From assembly GCF_900070365.1 (NCBI RefSeq), contig NZ_LN850107.1:3224001-3288000 (forward strand): a DNA stretch of 64,000 nucleotides, given 5' to 3'. Both the position numbers and the translations under genes were made by a program. Below the pieces are notes generated by a model. That model saw nothing but the letters and a program-made list of their open reading frames with translations. It was not told the DNA's origin and did no database searches. Below, in pieces: positions 61,737 through 64,000 of the stretch (positions within the stretch are counted from its first letter, which is position 1; each line of letters opens with the position of its first letter). The DNA comes from Alloactinosynnema sp. L-07. GTDB lineage: Bacteria; Actinomycetota; Actinomycetes; Mycobacteriales; Pseudonocardiaceae.

Positions 61737-62584
61737 CGAGTACCTGCCGTCGGTGTCCCCCGGCCGGTGTAGGTGATCTTCTGCGGGTACAGGTTGCTGC
61801 CCGGCACCGCCGAGCCCGCCGAGCCGCCGTCGGCCACCTTGGCGTAGCGGTAGCGCATGACGTTGTCGTTGCCGTCGCGGATCTCCCGCGCCGCCCACGT
61901 GGCGATGCGACCCGTGCCGTCGGCCAGCGTGCTGTCGGCCGCGCCGCCGAAGAAGGTGCGGACGCCCTGCTTGTCGGTGACCTCCCACCAGTAGTTCGTG
62001 GGGTTGTCGCCGTGGCGCACGATCCGGTCGAACCGGCCCTCCACCCGGCTGTGGAACACCTTCTCCGCTGACCGAGCCCGCAATTCGCTCCGGTGCGCGA
62101 CCGGGGTCAGCTGCTCACCGTTGAGCAGGTAGGTCTCGGTCTCCAGGCCTGCGTCGTATCGCGGCACACCCCACCGCGTGTCGACCGTGACCATCGGCGT
62201 GCTGACGTCCCACCCGACGCCGAGCCACCCGTTCGCCCCCGAGGAGCTGTAGCCGACGGCGAGCTTCGGCTCCAGGCCCGCGCGGCCCTTCGGCACCTCC
62301 AGCGGATACGACATCCGCGCGTCACCGCTGTTGTTCGCCGAGGGGGCTTCGACCAGGTTCACCCCGGTGCCCGGATCGGCGGCCTTGATGTCCTTGATCT
62401 GGTTCGGGTTGAACGACGTGCCCTCCGGATGCTCAGGGGCCGTCACCGCCCCATCCGCGCCACCGGCCGCCGGGCCCGACACCGCGATCCACCCCGGCGG
62501 CACCACCCCCAGCGCCGCCAACGCGACGATCAAGACCAGAACCAGGCTTCTTCCGCGCGCACGAGCAGACGCGAGGACAGTCAT
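61733..62584 (-). CDS. Secreted SpvB-domain N-terminal part of the RHS toxin gene (frameshifted)
   Basis: 283 residues from ATG 62582-62584, with GGAGGGGG 8 nt upstream. A signal peptide (hydrophobic 'SLVLVLIVALAALGVVPPGW') is followed by the SpvB/TcB N-terminal domain: 'SYPLEVPKGRAGLEPKLAVG', 'GANGWLGVGWDVSTP', 'GVRTFFGG' and 'EIRDGNDNVMRYRYAKV'. Homology continues without a gap into the downstream frame after 'KITYTGRG', where a run of five G (61757-61761) would need one more G to join the frames. This frame ends at TGA 61733-61735, overlapping GTG of the 3' part (GTGA). Pseudogene, assembly error or coupled split gene cannot be told apart here. Confidence 0.85.
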   Translation of the reverse strand: MTVLASARARGRSLVLVLIVALAALGVVPPGWIAVSGPAAGGADGAVTAPEHPEGTSFNPNQIKDIKAADPGTGVNLVEAPSANNSGDARMSYPLEVPKGRAGLEPKLAVGYSSSGANGWLGVGWDVSTPMVTVDTRWGVPRYDAGLETETYLLNGEQLTPVAHRSELRARSAEKVFHSRVEGRFDRIVRHGDNPTNYWWEVTDKQGVRTFFGGAADSTLADGTGRIATWAAREIRDGNDNVMRYRYAKVADGGSAGSAVPGSNLYPQKITYTGRGTPTAGTR

Positions 62585-62676
62585 GTCCCCGACCCCCTCC
62601 AGAGAACCGAACCCGACCTCGGGCAAGGCGTTGCCCGAGGAGTCGCGGCCGTTGAACCACCCAGGCGACCGCTTGA

Positions 62677-62692
62677 TGAACGTACATGTTCA
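62677..62692. promoter_or_regulatory. Putative operator between RHS toxin and AraC-type regulator
   Basis: TGAACGTACATGTTCA is a near-perfect 16-bp palindrome (TGAAC/GTTCA arms) in the AT-richer part of the 186-nt divergent region. It is a candidate site for the adjacent regulator or another dimeric factor. Confidence 0.4.
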
Positions 62693-62770
62693 CAAAGATT
62701 GCGGACAAGTGAGCCGCCTCACGAAGCCTGCGAACGGGCCTTGTCGGTGGGGCGTGGCATCGTGCCGAAC

Positions 62771-63451
62771 ATGGGGTATCGGGAGACTTCGGCGGGACGG
62801 CCGGGGATCGCCTGTCTGTGGTCGCGGACGCTTGACGTGCCCGTCGAGCACCGGGTCGTGCCGGACGGGTGCGCGGACGTGATCTGGCACCGCGAGAGCG
62901 GGCGGCTGTTCGTCGCGGGCCCCGACACCACAGCCCAGGTGGGCATCGGGGAACCCGGGACGCTGATCGGATTGCGGTTCCTGCCTGGAGCGGCGGCGGT
63001 GGGGGTACCAGCGGACGCGATCCGGGACGGGCGGGTCGATCTCGCCGACTTCCGGGCCGACGCCGGTGAGCTGGCCGACCGACTCGCCCACTCCCCCGAT
63101 CCGCACCGGCTCCTGCTCGACGCCTTCCCCGTCCGGCCCGACCCGACGGTCGCCGCGATTCGGGGGCTGGCCTGCCGAACCGGGAAGGTGCGCGACATCG
63201 CCGACACCATCGGGCTCAGCGAGCGGCAACTGCTTCGGCGCAGCGCTGCCGCGTTCGGGTACGGGCCCAAGGTTCTGCACCGGGTCCTGCGGTTCGACCG
63301 CGCGCTCAACGCCGTCCGGGCGGGCCGACCGGCCGGAGCCGTCGCCTACGAGTGCGGGTTCGCCGACCAGGCCCACCTTGCCCGCGAGGTCAAAGCCCTC
63401 GCGGGCACAACACTCACCGAACTTCTCGGCCGTGGGCGCGCAGCGTCTTGA
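62771..63451 (+). CDS. AraC family transcriptional regulator
   Basis: 226 residues from ATG 62771-62773. The N-terminal DUF6597-type domain ('VVPDGCADVIWHRESGRLFV', 'GLRFLPGAAAVGVPADAI') is followed by a C-terminal AraC/XylS helix-turn-helix pair ('VRDIADTIGLSERQLLRRSA', 'AGAVAYECGFADQAHLAREV'). Divergent from the RHS toxin gene, which it may control. The 3' end overlaps the convergent gene by 38 nt. Confidence 0.9.
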   Translation: MGYRETSAGRPGIACLWSRTLDVPVEHRVVPDGCADVIWHRESGRLFVAGPDTTAQVGIGEPGTLIGLRFLPGAAAVGVPADAIRDGRVDLADFRADAGELADRLAHSPDPHRLLLDAFPVRPDPTVAAIRGLACRTGKVRDIADTIGLSERQLLRRSAAAFGYGPKVLHRVLRFDRALNAVRAGRPAGAVAYECGFADQAHLAREVKALAGTTLTELLGRGRAAS

Positions 63452-64000
63452 GCGCGTGCACGGTCATCCAGCCCGCCCACTCGAACTCCGTCACCGGGGT
63501 CCACGCGGGCCACCGCACCCGCCAGCCACCGTCCTGGCCCTGAGCCGACGCCAGCGCGTCCAGACTGGCCGACATCTCGGCCGCGCTGAACCACTCGTAG
63601 GCGAGGCTGTCCGGGGAAGGCGCGTAGTCGTGGGGATCGTGCAACTCGCCCTCGGCGTAGCCGTCCGGCACGGTCGCGACCCCGTTGATCCGGGCCAGGC
63701 CGCGGGACCGCACGATCGAGCCGATCGACGCGGCGGCACGGGAAGCCCGGTCGCGGTCCGGGGCGTGGTCCAGGAATTCGATACACGCCAACGCTTCGTA
63801 CGGGTGGGTGTTGGTCAGCGACTCGATGCGGTGCCAGCAGAACTCCGCCGCGCCGTCGATCCACGGGTGGGTCGCGCCCGCCTGCCACAGCGCACCCACC
63901 AGGTTCGCCGTGGGCAGCAGCGAACCCTCATAGACCGCGGGCACTACCCACCAAGGCGCGCGCGGGAAGTCCGTCGCGTTTGGATGGACAAAAGGGACAC
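63414..64000 (-). CDS. Partial protein with alpha/alpha-toroid (prenyltransferase-like) repeats
   Basis: The frame is open to the right edge, so the N-terminus is missing; about 195 C-terminal residues are visible. 'PNATDFPRAPWWVVPAVYEG' and the repeat-like 'ASAQGQDGGWRVRWPAW' (QxDGGW) recall squalene-cyclase/prenyltransferase-type alpha-alpha toroid proteins found as hypotheticals in actinobacteria. Catalytic residues cannot be assigned. Convergent with the AraC gene with a 38-nt overlap. Confidence 0.65.
   Translation of the reverse strand, partial: VPFVHPNATDFPRAPWWVVPAVYEGSLLPTANLVGALWQAGATHPWIDGAAEFCWHRIESLTNTHPYEALACIEFLDHAPDRDRASRAAASIGSIVRSRGLARINGVATVPDGYAEGELHDPHDYAPSPDSLAYEWFSAAEMSASLDALASAQGQDGGWRVRWPAWTPVTEFEWAGWMTVHALKTLRAHGREVR

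Noticed and set aside
57195..61772. 1500-codon open frame on the plus strand opposite the RHS gene
   Set aside because: Mirror of the GC-biased RHS coding strand, low-complexity composition and no recognisable motif.

Overview
The window is high-GC actinobacterial chromosome with many GTG starts and 4-nt ATGA/GTGA gene overlaps. Gene content and order match the mycobacterial pyr, metK, aro, alaS and aspS neighbourhoods (Rv1379-Rv1392 and Rv2533c-Rv2582 in M. tuberculosis), and several families are typical of Pseudonocardiaceae (B-4DMT, DUF5313, DUF6167, mIHF, BldD). I infer a member of the Pseudonocardiaceae; the genus cannot be fixed from this sequence.

1-14 kb, minus strand. After a partial gene and a DUF5313 protein come two housekeeping blocks. 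mihF-gmk-rpoZ-coaBC-metK ends in a strong terminator. pyrR-pyrB-pyrC-(PH-like membrane protein)-carA-carB-pyrF makes UMP. A textbook PyrR-binding loop sits just ahead of pyrR, pointing to translational repression. Two related 24-25 codon ORFs exactly bridge pyrB/pyrC and pyrC/PH gene. Divergent from pyrR is bldD (c-di-GMP-responsive developmental regulator), with a BldD-like operator at its promoter.

14-32 kb. nusB, efp and pepQ; an inserted beta-propeller lipoprotein; aroC-aroK-aroB-aroQ (shikimate pathway); a bacterial-type PARG (macrodomain fold) and a prepilin peptidase; then rarA, DUF948 and DUF6167 proteins, alaS, a repeat-rich 199-codon bridging ORF, ruvX, mltG and aroE, the last with a low-complexity N-terminal extension.

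32-54 kb. Mixed metabolic and regulatory genes: uridine-kinase-like protein, WYL regulator, DinB-fold protein, zinc alcohol dehydrogenase, class V aminotransferase, SGNH hydrolase, phosphotransferase, DUF389 protein and aspS. These are followed by a HTH regulator, an intein-containing Rv2578c-type radical SAM protein, an alkane monooxygenase fused to rubredoxin with its TetR regulator, YibE/F, a gamma-glutamyltransferase-like enzyme, a metallo-hydrolase and two extracytoplasmic cyclophilins.

54-64 kb. An ~8.2 kb secreted SpvB/FG-GAP/RHS gene ends in a CHAP peptidoglycan-hydrolase domain. It is split by a one-base frameshift in a G-run, and its toxin tip is visibly AT-richer than its core. No immunity gene is evident. 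It is divergent from an AraC-type regulator. A partial alpha/alpha-toroid-like gene runs off the right edge.

Most worth follow-up: the RHS-CHAP toxin and its frameshift, the intein placed at the third Fe-S cysteine of a radical SAM enzyme, and the in-frame bridging ORFs with ATGA overlaps at both ends.
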